From assembly GCA_002307315.1 (NCBI GenBank), contig DBTZ01000060.1:1-64000 (forward strand): DNA of 64,000 bases. Reading direction: 5' to 3'. Source of the stretch: Alphaproteobacteria bacterium UBA1303 (GTDB taxonomy: Bacteria > Pseudomonadota > Alphaproteobacteria > Micropepsales > Micropepsaceae). This document shows, one piece after another, positions 34,370 to 43,480 of the stretch; positions within the stretch are counted from its first letter, which is position 1; each line of letters begins with the position of its first letter. Position numbers and translations under genes: made by a program. The notes below the pieces were generated by a model. The model searched no databases, was not told the DNA's origin, and saw only the letters and a list, made by a program, of their open reading frames with translations.

Positions 34370-36013
34370 TTACAGCGCACGGTATTTGAAATTGCGAAAC
34401 TGCGCATACCCCGCCCCCGCCACGAACAGCGCAGGCTTGAGCGCCAGAAAATCGTAGCCGGTGTTGTGATTGTAGCCGGAAACCTCCATCTGTACACCGT
34501 ATTTGCGCCAAGACTGGCCGTCGGCGCTAAAGTGGACGGTAACGATGTTGGCATCGTCGGTGATGCGTAAAAAAACGTGCCGGCCGATGTCGTCGAGCCG
34601 GCGGGCATCGCGCGCGATGGCGGCACGATGCTGCACGAACCCCCTGGCGGCGTTGCCGAGGCCGCAATAGAGCTTCTTGTTGTAGAACAGAAGCAATCCG
34701 GCCTGGGCCTCGCCCGACACCTCAAGTTCGACCTCGCATTGGTAGCGCAAATCGCCTGCGGTCAGACACAAGGGCGAACAGTCGCAAGGCTGGCTGCCCT
34801 TGCCTTGCATCGTCAGCGTGCCGGCATCGAAGCGCAACCGCGCCGCCTCGCTCGGCTCCGGCAAATAGAAGCTCCACAACTCGCCCAGCCGATCGGTGGA
34901 AAAATCGTCCGATTTGGCTTGGCCGTTCGCCACGGCCTCGCCGCCCTTGGGCTTAACGAGCGGTTTCGATAGATCGCCGCCGCCCGCTTCGATCCAGCCG
35001 CTGCGGGTCCAACGCATCGGCGCCAGCAACGGCTGGCGGCCCAACGTCCAAAACCCGTTTTCATAACCGTGATAGATCAGCCACCACGAACCATCGGGGC
35101 CTTCGATTGCCGAGGCATGGCCGCGCGACCACCACTTCTCGGCCGCCGACCAGGTACGAATCAAGGGATTGCAGGGGTCGTTCTGCCACGGGCCGAACAG
35201 CGAGCGCGAACGCGCCGCGATCACCATGTGCCCGGTCGGCGGGCCGGCGGTGCCGCCCACCGCCGTCAGCATGTAGAAATATTCGCCGCGACGAAAGATT
35301 TTCGGACCTTCGGGCGAAAACGATTCCACCGTCCAGTCTTCGGGGTATTGCCAGGGGTCGTAGATGTGCTTCGGCGCGCCCGCAACCGCCAGACCATCGT
35401 CGGTCAACGGCACCAGATCGCCGCCGCTAAGCGCGAGATAGCGTTTGCCGTCCTCGCCGACCACATGGTTGGGATCGATGTATTTGCCCAGACCGGTCAG
35501 TTCGACCGGTTCGCTCCACGGGCCCTCGATCCGGTCGGCCTGAATGACGTACATGGCATTGGGCCGGCGGGTCGGAATGTAGATGTAATAGCGTCCCCGG
35601 TACTTGCAGAGATCCGGCGCCCACACCGAGCCGATCGGGGTTTTGAGCGCGGCCGAAAGCGGCCGCCAGTTCACCAGATCGCGCGAATGCCAAATCAGAA
35701 GGCCGGGGTAGGAATCGAAGGTCGAGAAGGTCGCGTAATAGTCCTTGCCGTCCTTGACGATGCTGGGATCGGGGTGATCCCCGCCGATAATCGGATTGAG
35801 GTAACGGCCGTTTCCAAGATCGGCCTTGCGTTGGTTCTCGATACCGCGCGGCCATTTCATATGCGCCCACTCCAACCCCGATGGCGAGATCGCGCCTTCC
35901 TTCGGCCGCTTGGGACCGATGTTGCGGGGCTGCGCCCCAGCCTCCGGCGCAGCCAGCAACGCCGCGCCCGTTACCAAGGAACTTAATGCCTGTCGGCGGT
36001 TAACCCGGGACAT
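34370..36013 (-). CDS. GH43-type glycoside hydrolase (arabinosidase/xylosidase-like)
   Basis: 547 residues. The N-terminus SRVNRRQALSSLVTGAALL is Tat-like. The five-bladed propeller of GH43 is shown by GGDHPDPSIVKDG (general base Asp), SVWAPDL (pKa-modulating Asp) and SPEGPKIF (acid Glu). The C-terminal third (about 350-547) is a beta-sandwich domain of the type that follows GH43 modules. Members act on arabinose and xylose substituents. The start at 36013 removes eight upstream residues that lack a ribosome site. It is the first gene of a pair with GH95. Confidence 0.9.
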   Translation of the reverse strand: MSRVNRRQALSSLVTGAALLAAPEAGAQPRNIGPKRPKEGAISPSGLEWAHMKWPRGIENQRKADLGNGRYLNPIIGGDHPDPSIVKDGKDYYATFSTFDSYPGLLIWHSRDLVNWRPLSAALKTPIGSVWAPDLCKYRGRYYIYIPTRRPNAMYVIQADRIEGPWSEPVELTGLGKYIDPNHVVGEDGKRYLALSGGDLVPLTDDGLAVAGAPKHIYDPWQYPEDWTVESFSPEGPKIFRRGEYFYMLTAVGGTAGPPTGHMVIAARSRSLFGPWQNDPCNPLIRTWSAAEKWWSRGHASAIEGPDGSWWLIYHGYENGFWTLGRQPLLAPMRWTRSGWIEAGGGDLSKPLVKPKGGEAVANGQAKSDDFSTDRLGELWSFYLPEPSEAARLRFDAGTLTMQGKGSQPCDCSPLCLTAGDLRYQCEVELEVSGEAQAGLLLFYNKKLYCGLGNAARGFVQHRAAIARDARRLDDIGRHVFLRITDDANIVTVHFSADGQSWRKYGVQMEVSGYNHNTGYDFLALKPALFVAGAGYAQFRNFKYRAL

Positions 36014-36122
36014 ATTCTTCTCTCGTCGGATACCCACGCCAGCTATCGCACGATCCCAAACCGCAAAAAAGTCCCGCGCTTCGTAATCGAAACAATATCT
36101 TGCGATATGCGTTACGACGCGT

Positions 36123-36323
36123 TTACCGTTTTGCCGGCACCGTCAACGGCACCGCCCTCGCCGGGGGCCTCGTAGCAGGCACGGCAGCCACCGCAAACAC
36201 GTCATAGTCGGCAAAATCGGTCAAACGGTGAAAATCCGCCTCGTCGCGCACCATGAACGCCGATAGGGTATCGGTGACTTCGGTAGCCCCGTCGGAATTG
36301 ACGGCGCGCTCGGATAACGCCGT
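36123..36323 (-). other. 66-codon open frame directly following the stop of the lipoprotein gene, same frame
   Basis: After the TGA that ends the lipoprotein gene, the same frame stays open for 66 codons to a TAA at 36123. The predicted peptide (TALSERAVNSDGATEVTDTL onward) has coding-like composition. Within it an ATG at 36254 could begin a 43-residue peptide, but no ribosome site is seen. It may be the former C-terminus of the lipoprotein, cut off by a stop mutation, or chance. The rest of the 36014-36323 gap shows no gene. Confidence 0.35.
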
Positions 36324-37550
36324 TCAATTACCGGCTTGCAGCGGCGCCGGCACTTGGCCTGCGCCACGTGCCGTACCTTGCGACGGATCGGGTTTGGCGT
36401 TCTTGATTATGACCGCCTTCTCCTGGGTCAACGAACGGTAGCGCGGCGGGTTGACCGCTTTCGGCGCGGGCGGGATGCTTTCGAGGGCGTTGATTTGCAG
36501 TGTGACATAGGATTGTTCGCGGTAGTCGCCGCGATTGGTCTGCCATCCCGTGCGCCTTCCTGCGGCAGCAAATTGCTCTTTGCGGCTTGGCCCGTTCAGA
36601 TCAACATCGGTGTTGGGATCGCGCGAAGCGATCTTTCCGTCCTCGTCGCTCCGGCTGCCGGCATAGACCAGCCGCCCGGTGTTGTTGTCGAGCTTTAGCC
36701 CATTCCATTCGAAGGCGTTGTCGCGCGCTTCGTGGCGCATCAGCACATAATTGCCGGCCTCGAAGCGCGGATAGGGTAAGCCTTCAACCCCACCGGACGG
36801 CAGCAGCGTCAGGGTGTAACGCGTCGAGTAGCCGTCGCGATCGATCAGGTCGAACAGATCGCGCTCGCGCGCCCGCCAGGTGCGCCGTTTGCCAGGATCG
36901 GGACCGACAGCCTGAGATTGTGCCGTATCGGAGGGCATTACCATTCCGTCGTCGCAGGTATCGTGGCCGCTGGCCGCATCGTGAACTCCCGCTTCGCAAT
37001 CGGGCTCAGCCGCCAAATCGCGCAGCATATCCTTGATATGACCGGTGGTGCCGCGCAGGTGGATTTCGTCAACGTCGATAGTGACGACGCCGCCCTGATA
37101 TTCGGTCGGCCCGACGGTAAGCAGGTTGGAAAAATTGAGAAACTGCCCGCCGAGCTTGAGATCGTCGGTATAGAACACCAGCCGGCCGGGACGGCTTTTG
37201 TCGTTACTGTCGTGGACCCGGAGCACCAGGGCAATCTCCTCGTGCTCGCCGAACAGATTATGTCCGCCGACCCGCGCCTCGGGCCCGACGAAGGCTTGCA
37301 GCAGCGATACGTAATAACGCCGCCCGTAGGTAATCGGAATGGCGCCGCCCTTGGCATACTGCGTGGTATCGGACAGAGCGTATTTCTTGGAGATATCGGT
37401 CGGCGCACCCATCGCAGAGCGGTCGTCGATTGTCGCCTTGCGATAATCGGTGACGCCTTCGTTCACCGTTTCGGCGCATCCGGCCAACGCCAAAAGCGCG
37501 GTAAAATGAAGAACGCGGGCGGACAGTGCCCGGAGAAACGTCTTGTCCAT
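36324..37550 (-). CDS. Lipoprotein of unknown function
   Basis: 408 residues. The signal peptide ends in lipobox LAGC, so a lipid-anchored envelope protein is expected. The mature part is mixed beta-strand and loop, with repeated motifs of polar residues, and a Pro-rich tail. I recognise no family. The start at 37550 is chosen because GGGGG lies five bases upstream and the signal peptide fits; ATGs at 37556 and 37586 are alternatives. The gene is divergent from the SodC-like gene, with 125 bp between starts. An open extension follows its stop in the same frame. Confidence 0.7.
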   Translation of the reverse strand: MDKTFLRALSARVLHFTALLALAGCAETVNEGVTDYRKATIDDRSAMGAPTDISKKYALSDTTQYAKGGAIPITYGRRYYVSLLQAFVGPEARVGGHNLFGEHEEIALVLRVHDSNDKSRPGRLVFYTDDLKLGGQFLNFSNLLTVGPTEYQGGVVTIDVDEIHLRGTTGHIKDMLRDLAAEPDCEAGVHDAASGHDTCDDGMVMPSDTAQSQAVGPDPGKRRTWRARERDLFDLIDRDGYSTRYTLTLLPSGGVEGLPYPRFEAGNYVLMRHEARDNAFEWNGLKLDNNTGRLVYAGSRSDEDGKIASRDPNTDVDLNGPSRKEQFAAAGRRTGWQTNRGDYREQSYVTLQINALESIPPAPKAVNPPRYRSLTQEKAVIIKNAKPDPSQGTARGAGQVPAPLQAGN

Positions 37551-37675
37551 CGCCATCACCCCCAAATGTGAATTTGGCCGTCGCATCCGGTGGAAGTGAA
37601 AGTGTGGCAGAAATCAACCTTAACGACTAGACTGTTTGCGATTCTGGGTTGTGCGAAAAATCGAGGCGCACCATC

Positions 37676-38245
37676 ATGTTGAAATACATTCGTTTTTTTG
37701 TGGTCCTGCCGCTGTTGGCGGCCAGTTTTACCGGCGTCGAAGCGGCACCGCATTATCGTGCCGTGGCAAAATTGATCGGTCTCGACGGCCGTGACATCGG
37801 CAAGGCAACCTTTGCGCAGATGCCCCGTGGCGTATTGATCGATTTGGAAACGCACGGGCTCCCCCCCGGCGCGCACGCCGTCATGATCCACGCCACCGGC
37901 TCTTGCGATGCCAAGAAACAGTTTTATACGGCCGGCCCCGATCTCGATTTCGATCCGCCGCGGCCGCATGGTTATATCGTCACCGGCGGACCGCGGCCCG
38001 GCGATCTGCCCAACCAATACGCCGGAGCGGACGGCGTACTGCACGCCGCCATATTCACCACCTACATTTCGCTCGGCAACGGCAAGAAATCGCTGTTCGA
38101 CCGTGACGGCGCATCGATTATCATTCACGAAAAGGCCGATGATTACCGCACAGCACCCGACGGCAATTCGGGATCGCGCATCGCCTGCGGAACCATCGTC
38201 CGCACCATCGGCCCGAAGCCGCGGAAAAAACCGTCTAATCGGTAA
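37676..38245 (+). CDS. Exported Cu/Zn superoxide dismutase-like protein with missing metal ligands
   Basis: 189 residues. A signal peptide (about 1-23) sends it to the periplasm. The SodC fold is clear: HATGSCD (71-78), GDLPN (109-113), SLFDRDGASIIIHEKADDY (from 139), and SGSRIACG (165-172). Retained are one Cu ligand H72, H98, D110 and H151, the disulphide cysteines C77 and C171, and active-site R168. Position 70, normally the first Cu His, is Met. The bridging His (usually in GGHFNP) is replaced within GPDLDFDP. The Zn His before GDLPN is absent (GGPRP). Enzyme activity is therefore doubtful; metal binding or sensing, or a structural role, is possible. The ATG follows GAGG at 10 bases. Confidence 0.85.
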   Translation: MLKYIRFFVVLPLLAASFTGVEAAPHYRAVAKLIGLDGRDIGKATFAQMPRGVLIDLETHGLPPGAHAVMIHATGSCDAKKQFYTAGPDLDFDPPRPHGYIVTGGPRPGDLPNQYAGADGVLHAAIFTTYISLGNGKKSLFDRDGASIIIHEKADDYRTAPDGNSGSRIACGTIVRTIGPKPRKKPSNR

Positions 38246-38655
38246 TCCGAGATCGTCGCGGATTCGGTATTTCGGAGGGGTGAGCGTCCCCCGGAGGGCG
38301 GGGTGTTCGGCGGTTGTTCATTGCACTGACGGCAAGTGGCTTGAGTACGGTTTTTCTTTAAAAATCCTATGGTTCGCTCCTGCCGTACCGACAGCCGACC
38401 AGATTTCCAAGCCCACGGAAATAGCTAGGGCGGCTTGCCTAAACCGCCGAAAACGCCTATATGAACAACAGTTAAGGCCGCGCAAATCCTGCAGAGACAA
38501 GTTTCAAGCGCGCCCAAGCGAAGCCTTCCCCCTAGGGAAGTACGTGCCTGGAGTGACGACGACGACGCTTTCCCTGAAATATTGGTGCGACTTTGACAAA
38601 CCGCGGCGGATATGGTGTTCGCGGCGGACTTTAATGCTTTCAGGAGAAAGCCGTC
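38246..38655. other. 410-bp intergenic region upstream of the cold-shock gene
   Basis: No gene is supported. The 3' part probably contains the long untranslated leader usual for cold-shock genes. A TTGACA hexamer is at 38593-38598, but no -10 element at proper distance is seen, so a promoter is not called. Confidence 0.4.
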
Positions 38656-38859
38656 ATGACCATCGGTCAAGTCAAGTTCTTTAACACGACGAAGGGTTTC
38701 GGGTTCATCGCGCCGGAAGGCGGCGGCAAGGACGTATTCGTTCATATGACTGCCGTTCAGGCCGCGGGACTGCGTACCCTTAACGAGGGCCAGAAGGTTA
38801 GCTTCGATGTCGAAGCCGACAAGCGTGGCCCTAAGGCCGTCAACCTCAAGCTCGTCTGA
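38656..38859 (+). CDS. Cold-shock domain protein
   Basis: 67 residues, a single cold-shock (OB-fold) domain. The RNA-binding motifs KGFGFIAP (RNP1-like) and DVFVHMTAV (RNP2-like) are intact. Such proteins bind single-stranded RNA and DNA and melt RNA structure at low temperature or on growth changes. AGGAG lies nine bases upstream of the ATG. A strong terminator follows at 38944. Confidence 0.95.
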   Translation: MTIGQVKFFNTTKGFGFIAPEGGGKDVFVHMTAVQAAGLRTLNEGQKVSFDVEADKRGPKAVNLKLV

Positions 38860-38906
38860 GCCAGGGTTTTAGAACTTGCCGGAAGCAGCGGGCGCAAAGG
38901 CGTATA

Positions 38907-38943
38907 TGGTTTTGCGCACGAAATTGCGGCCGAACAATTAAGG
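38907..38943 (-). repeat. Short inverted copy of dispersed intergenic repeat
   Basis: GGTTTTGCGCACGAAATTGC and GGCCGAACAATTAAGG match, in inverted sense, the GCAACTTTCCGCGCAAAAGC part of 23836-23936. It directly precedes the terminator of the cold-shock gene. Confidence 0.5.
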
Positions 38944-38982
38944 CGAACGGCGCGGGGCTATTTCCGCGCCGTTCGTGTTTTT
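38944..38982 (+). terminator. Intrinsic terminator of the cold-shock gene
   Basis: CGAACGGCGCGG and CCGCGCCGTTCG form a 12-bp stem with an 8-base loop, followed by TGTTTTT. It lies 84 bp after the stop codon. Confidence 0.9.
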
Positions 38983-38996
38983 AGCGGAATGCAGCC

Positions 38997-39329
38997 ATGA
39001 GCGAGGGCGAATTCGTCATTCTCTATTCCACTTTTCCCGATGGAGAATCGGCGGGGAAAGCGGCTCATGCGCTGATCGAGGCGGAATTGGCAGCCTGCGT
39101 AAATATCTCGGGGCCGATGACGTCGGTTTACCGCTGGCAGGGTAAAATCGAAACCGCGAGCGAAGTAAGTGTTTTCGTCAAGACCCGCCGGGCTTTGGCC
39201 GACCGGGCGATTGCGATCGCCCGTGCCGTACATCCGTACGATCTGCCGTGTTTCCTGACACTGCCGATAATCGGCGGCGATGTGGATTATCTCGATTGGA
39301 TCAGACGGCAAACCCGCAGCGGCGGTTGA
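38997..39329 (+). CDS. cutA: Divalent-cation tolerance protein CutA
   Basis: 110 residues, full length. CutA forms a trimer with a ferredoxin-like fold similar to PII. Conserved pieces are AACVNISGPMTSVYRWQGKI, EVSVFVKTRRA, and HPYDLPCFLTLPI. Its exact function (copper tolerance or a signalling role) remains unsettled. The start at 38997 lies just after the terminator of the cold-shock gene. glnD follows 64 bp downstream. Confidence 0.93.
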   Translation: MSEGEFVILYSTFPDGESAGKAAHALIEAELAACVNISGPMTSVYRWQGKIETASEVSVFVKTRRALADRAIAIARAVHPYDLPCFLTLPIIGGDVDYLDWIRRQTRSGG

Positions 39330-39393
39330 CTTGTCTTTAGCAGTCCGGCGGTTATGAATTGAATGCCGACGGAGAAATACGGAGCAGCATTCA

Positions 39394-42141
39394 GTGAATT
39401 ACGAAGGGCCGGAGGACAGTTCCTATCTCGATGGCGCCGCATTGCGCCGCGCTATCGAAAGTACTGTGCGCGGGCAAGACAACCAGACCGAATTGCGTCA
39501 AGACGTCTTTGGTTTGATCAAGAGCGCCTTTCAAAATGCGCGCGATCGTGTCAAGGAAGACGTGACGGACCGAGATTTGCACGGTTTGGAGGCAGCACGA
39601 GCGCTGTCGGCGATTCAGGACACGACGATCCGGATAATTTTCGAGTTCGCCGTCAATCATTTTTATCGCACCGATAACGCCGACGCAGCCGAACGTATCG
39701 CCGTGGTTGCCACCGGCGGCTACGGCCGCGGCGAGCTTGCCCCGGGATCGGATATCGATCTTCTGTTCATCCGCGCCCAAAAGCAGACCAAGTGGGGCGA
39801 GAACGTTATCGAGTTCATCCTCTATATGCTGTGGGATCTTAAGCTCAAGGTAGGCCATGCCACCCGCTCGCTGGTCGAATGCGTACGGCAGGCAAAACTC
39901 GACAACACCATTCGTACTGCACTGCTGGAATCGCGCTACCTCGCCGGCGAAGAGACCCTCTACTGGGATCTGCGCAGGCGGTTCTGGACCGAAATCGCCG
40001 CCGGAAACGGACGCGACTTTGTCGAGGCAAAATTGGCCGAGCGCGACGAACGCCACCTTCAACAGGGCGAAAGCCGCTATCTCGTCGAACCCAATATCAA
40101 GGAGGGCAAGGGAGGTTTACGCGATCTTCAGACGCTCTACTGGATCGGAAAGTACCTCTATCGCGTCTACGATTCCGCCGACCTGATCCGTAGCGGCGTC
40201 TTCACCAAAGAGGAATTTGAGACGTTCCAGAAGGCGGAAGCATTCATGTGGAACGTCAGAGTCCGGCTGCATTACCTGATGGGCCGCGCCGAAGAGCGGA
40301 TTTCCTTCGAGGCTCAACCGGGTCTTGCCGCCTCGCTCGGCTTTAAGGCGGAGAACTCGCGCCTGGCGGTGGAAAATTTTATGCGCGCTTATTTTCTCGT
40401 CGCCAAGGATGTCGGCGATTTGACGCGTATTTTTTGTGCCGCCCTCGAAGTGCAAAACCGCAAGCAGCGTACGGCGCTGTCCGGCATTCTTCCGGGTTTT
40501 TTGCGGCCGCGCACCAAGGAAGACGACTTCTTCGTCGATACCGGCCGCTTGAATGCCGCCGAAGGCGTCTTTCAACACGATCCGGTCAATTTTATCCGTA
40601 TTTTTCATGTCGCCGACGCAAAGAAAATCGACATTCATCCCCATGCCTTGCGCGCCATCACCCGGCTGCTGCACTTGATCGACGACGACGTACGATCCAA
40701 TCCGGCTGCCAATAAGCTGTTTCTCGAAGTGCTGTGCTCGCGACGCTCGCCGGAATGGGCCTTGCGCCTGATGAACGAAGCCGGCGTCTTGGGGAAATTC
40801 GTGCCGGAATTCGGCCGCATCGTTGCCCTGATGCAGTTCAACATGTACCACCACTACACGGTGGACGAACACTTGATCCGTGCCATCGGTTACGTCGCGG
40901 CGATCGAGCACGGCCATTTTAAAGAAGAACACCCCATCGCTACCGACATCGTCAAGCGCATCAAGTCGCGCGAGGTGATGTATTGCGCCATGCTTCTGCA
41001 CGACATCGCTAAGGGCATGCCCGGCAACCATTCCGACGTCGGCGCGAAAATCGCAGAAACCCTATGTCCGCGGCTCGGCCTCAGCGCCGAAGACACCGGC
41101 TTGGTCGCCTGGCTGGTGGAAAAGCATCTGATCATGAGCGACATCGCCCAGCGGCGCGACATCTCGGATCCCAAAACGGTGCGTGATTTCGTATCGGTGG
41201 TGCAATCGCCGGAAATGTTGCGTCACCTCCTGATTCTGACGGTGGCCGACATCTGCGCAGTCGGTCCCGGCGTGTGGAACGGCTGGAAAGCCCAGCTTTT
41301 GCGCGAACTCTACTACGAGGCCGAGGCGGTGATGTCGGGCGGCGACAACGTGCGTACCCACAGCGTCCGGGTGCAGGCCGCCAAGGACGAGCTGGTGGAT
41401 CGCATCAAAGAACTGCCGGCCAAGGCGCGGCTGCACACCCTGGAGCGGCACTACGATTCCTATTGGCTTACCTTCGATGCCGCCACCCACGAACGCCATA
41501 CCCGCATGATCGTCGAGGCGGACGCCAAAGGGGCGTTATTCGCCTGCGACGCCATTGCCAACGAGGCCCGTGCGGTCACCGAAATCGTCGTCTACACCCC
41601 CGATCATCCCGGCGTGTTCGGACGGATTGCCGGAGCGATTGCGGCATCGGGCGGTTCGATTGTCGATGCCAAAGCCTTTACCACCTCGGACGGGTTTGCC
41701 CTCGACGTGTTTTCGGTGCTAGACGCCGAGGGTGGCCCCTATGGCGATGCCTCGCGCATCGCGCGCCTCAAGCAGACCATCGAGCGGGCGTTGACCGGCG
41801 AAGTCGTGCCGCGCATGCAAGCGGTCAGGCAAGCGGCGCGCAATCGCGCCAGCGCCTTCAAGGTACCGGCGCGAATTAACTTCGACAACGACGCCTCGAC
41901 CACCGCCACGGTGCTGGAGGTACGCGGTCGCGATCGCCCCGGTTTCCTCTACGACGTCGCCACCGCAATCTTCGAGTCCGGCTTGTCGATTTCTTCGGCG
42001 ATGATCGCCACCTACGGCGAACGGGTGGTCGACGTGTTCTACGTCCGCGACGGTTACGGCCACAAAATCAACCATCCCGACAGGCTCAAGGCGATCGAAA
42101 CCCGGCTGTTGCTGGCGGTCACCGGCGATGCAGCGGCCTAG
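39394..42141 (+). CDS. glnD: Bifunctional [PII] uridylyltransferase/uridylyl-removing enzyme
   Basis: 915 residues. GlnD senses glutamine and adds or removes UMP on PII proteins (GlnB/GlnK), setting nitrogen control. Domains in order: nucleotidyltransferase (GGYGRGELAPGSDIDLLF, about 108-125), a linker, an HD phosphohydrolase (MLLHDIAKGMPGNHSD, about 531-546) that removes UMP, and two ACT domains (DHPGVFGRIAGAIAASGG about 733-750; RDRPGFLYDVATAIFESG about 847-864). The start is a GTG at 39394 with GGAG ten bases upstream. The final TAG lies inside the CTAG end of the repeat at 42139-42243. In many alphaproteobacteria murJ separates glnD from trpS; here it is absent. Confidence 0.97.
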   Translation: MNYEGPEDSSYLDGAALRRAIESTVRGQDNQTELRQDVFGLIKSAFQNARDRVKEDVTDRDLHGLEAARALSAIQDTTIRIIFEFAVNHFYRTDNADAAERIAVVATGGYGRGELAPGSDIDLLFIRAQKQTKWGENVIEFILYMLWDLKLKVGHATRSLVECVRQAKLDNTIRTALLESRYLAGEETLYWDLRRRFWTEIAAGNGRDFVEAKLAERDERHLQQGESRYLVEPNIKEGKGGLRDLQTLYWIGKYLYRVYDSADLIRSGVFTKEEFETFQKAEAFMWNVRVRLHYLMGRAEERISFEAQPGLAASLGFKAENSRLAVENFMRAYFLVAKDVGDLTRIFCAALEVQNRKQRTALSGILPGFLRPRTKEDDFFVDTGRLNAAEGVFQHDPVNFIRIFHVADAKKIDIHPHALRAITRLLHLIDDDVRSNPAANKLFLEVLCSRRSPEWALRLMNEAGVLGKFVPEFGRIVALMQFNMYHHYTVDEHLIRAIGYVAAIEHGHFKEEHPIATDIVKRIKSREVMYCAMLLHDIAKGMPGNHSDVGAKIAETLCPRLGLSAEDTGLVAWLVEKHLIMSDIAQRRDISDPKTVRDFVSVVQSPEMLRHLLILTVADICAVGPGVWNGWKAQLLRELYYEAEAVMSGGDNVRTHSVRVQAAKDELVDRIKELPAKARLHTLERHYDSYWLTFDAATHERHTRMIVEADAKGALFACDAIANEARAVTEIVVYTPDHPGVFGRIAGAIAASGGSIVDAKAFTTSDGFALDVFSVLDAEGGPYGDASRIARLKQTIERALTGEVVPRMQAVRQAARNRASAFKVPARINFDNDASTTATVLEVRGRDRPGFLYDVATAIFESGLSISSAMIATYGERVVDVFYVRDGYGHKINHPDRLKAIETRLLLAVTGDAAA

Positions 42142-42243
42142 AGCGCATTCCGGCGAAGTGGAATCCGGTTCGCCGCAAAAATGCGCGGCAACAAAGAAAG
42201 CTACAGTCAATTACGGTTCTTAATGGCCGGAATTGGCTGTAGT
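42139..42243 (-). repeat. About 100-bp intergenic repeat, inverted near-identical copy of 24561-24662
   Basis: On the minus strand: CAGCCAATTCCGGCCATTAA, ACCGTAATTGACTGTAGC, GTTGCCGCGCATTTTTGCGG, CCGGATTCCACTTCGCCGG and a CTAG end. That CTAG contributes the stop codon of glnD. Confidence 0.9.
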
Positions 42244-42310
42244 AGTAGCGGCCGACAGCTTGCGGGATGGCGCGCCAGGGGGCATAACCGGCGCCGTTTC
42301 GAGCAAGAGC

Positions 42311-43342
42311 ATGAGCATGAGCGACGCCGTTAAGCATAAGAAGCTGGTTTTTTCCGGCATGCAGCCGACCAACACGCTGCATCTGGGCAACTATCTCGGC
42401 GCGCTCAAGAACTGGGTGAAAATCCAGGACGAGATGCCCTGCATCTACTGCGTGGTAGACATGCACGCCATCACCGCCGTGGGCTACGGCAAACCGGAGG
42501 AACTCACCCGCTCCATCCGCGAGGTCGCTGCCGCCTACATCGCCGCCGGCGTCGATTATACCAAGCACCCGATCTTCAACCAGAGCCGGGTGCCAGCGCA
42601 CGCGGAACTGGCTTGGATCTTCAATTGCGTGGCGCGGATGGGCTGGGCCGACCGCATGACCCAGTTCAAGGACAAGGCCGGCAAGCACAAGGAACGGGTC
42701 TCGGTCGGGCTTTACACCTATCCGATGCTGATGGCCGCCGACATCCTGGTCTACAAGGCCACCCATGTGCCGGTGGGCGAGGACCAGAAGCAGCATCTGG
42801 AGCTGGCCCGCGACATCGCCCAGAAGTTCAACACCGATTACAATGCACCCGACTTCTTTCCCCTGCCCGAGCCGGTTATCGTCGAGGCCGGCACGCGGGT
42901 GATGTCCTTGCGCGACGGCGCCAAGAAGATGTCGAAATCGGACGAGAGCGATATGTCGCGCATCAACCTCACCGACGGTGCCGATACCATCGCCCAGAAA
43001 ATCCGCAAGGCCAAAACCGATCCTAATCCCCTGCCCGATTCCGAGAAGGGGTTGGAGGGACGCCCGGAAGCCGAGAATCTGATCAACATTTTCGCCGCGC
43101 TTTCGGATCGCCCGCGTTCCGATGTCATCGGCGAATATGCCGGCAAGCAATTTTCCGAATTCAAGACCGCGCTGGCCGATCTGGCCGTGGCCAAGCTCAC
43201 GCCGATCGCAGGCGAAATGCGCCGGCTGTTGGCCGATTCGACGGAAATCGACCGCATTCTCAAAGACGGAGCGGAACGGGTTTCCGCCATCGCCGAGCCG
43301 GTGATCCGGGAAACCAAGAAGCTGGTCGGGTTCTTGGGGTAG
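42311..43342 (+). CDS. trpS: Tryptophanyl-tRNA synthetase
   Basis: 343 residues, class I aminoacyl-tRNA synthetase that charges tRNA-Trp. The HIGH-type motif is TLHLGNYLGA (about 22-31), and KMSKS (about 204-208) is intact. The tryptophan-recognition region VVDMHAIT is also present. Two ATGs (42311 and 42317) are close; the first is used. There is no clear ribosome site. The 5' side is repeat DNA in place of murJ, which often precedes trpS in this class. Confidence 0.97.
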   Translation: MSMSDAVKHKKLVFSGMQPTNTLHLGNYLGALKNWVKIQDEMPCIYCVVDMHAITAVGYGKPEELTRSIREVAAAYIAAGVDYTKHPIFNQSRVPAHAELAWIFNCVARMGWADRMTQFKDKAGKHKERVSVGLYTYPMLMAADILVYKATHVPVGEDQKQHLELARDIAQKFNTDYNAPDFFPLPEPVIVEAGTRVMSLRDGAKKMSKSDESDMSRINLTDGADTIAQKIRKAKTDPNPLPDSEKGLEGRPEAENLINIFAALSDRPRSDVIGEYAGKQFSEFKTALADLAVAKLTPIAGEMRRLLADSTEIDRILKDGAERVSAIAEPVIRETKKLVGFLG

Positions 43343-43480
43343 CCCTCTCGGCCATCCCCGGTGAGCGCGTCGCTATCAGGCCTCGATCAGAGGGCCGTTA
43401 CGCCGTTTGCTTCGGCGCATACGCGGCGCCGGCTCGCGGGCGGTGACACGGATGGGTTGTGGCGGAAGCGAGGGCGGAAA

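Noticed and set aside
38593..38621. Sigma-70 promoter for the cold-shock gene
   Set aside because: TTGACA is present but no -10-like hexamer lies at 16-18 bases; TATGGT is only 12 bases away.
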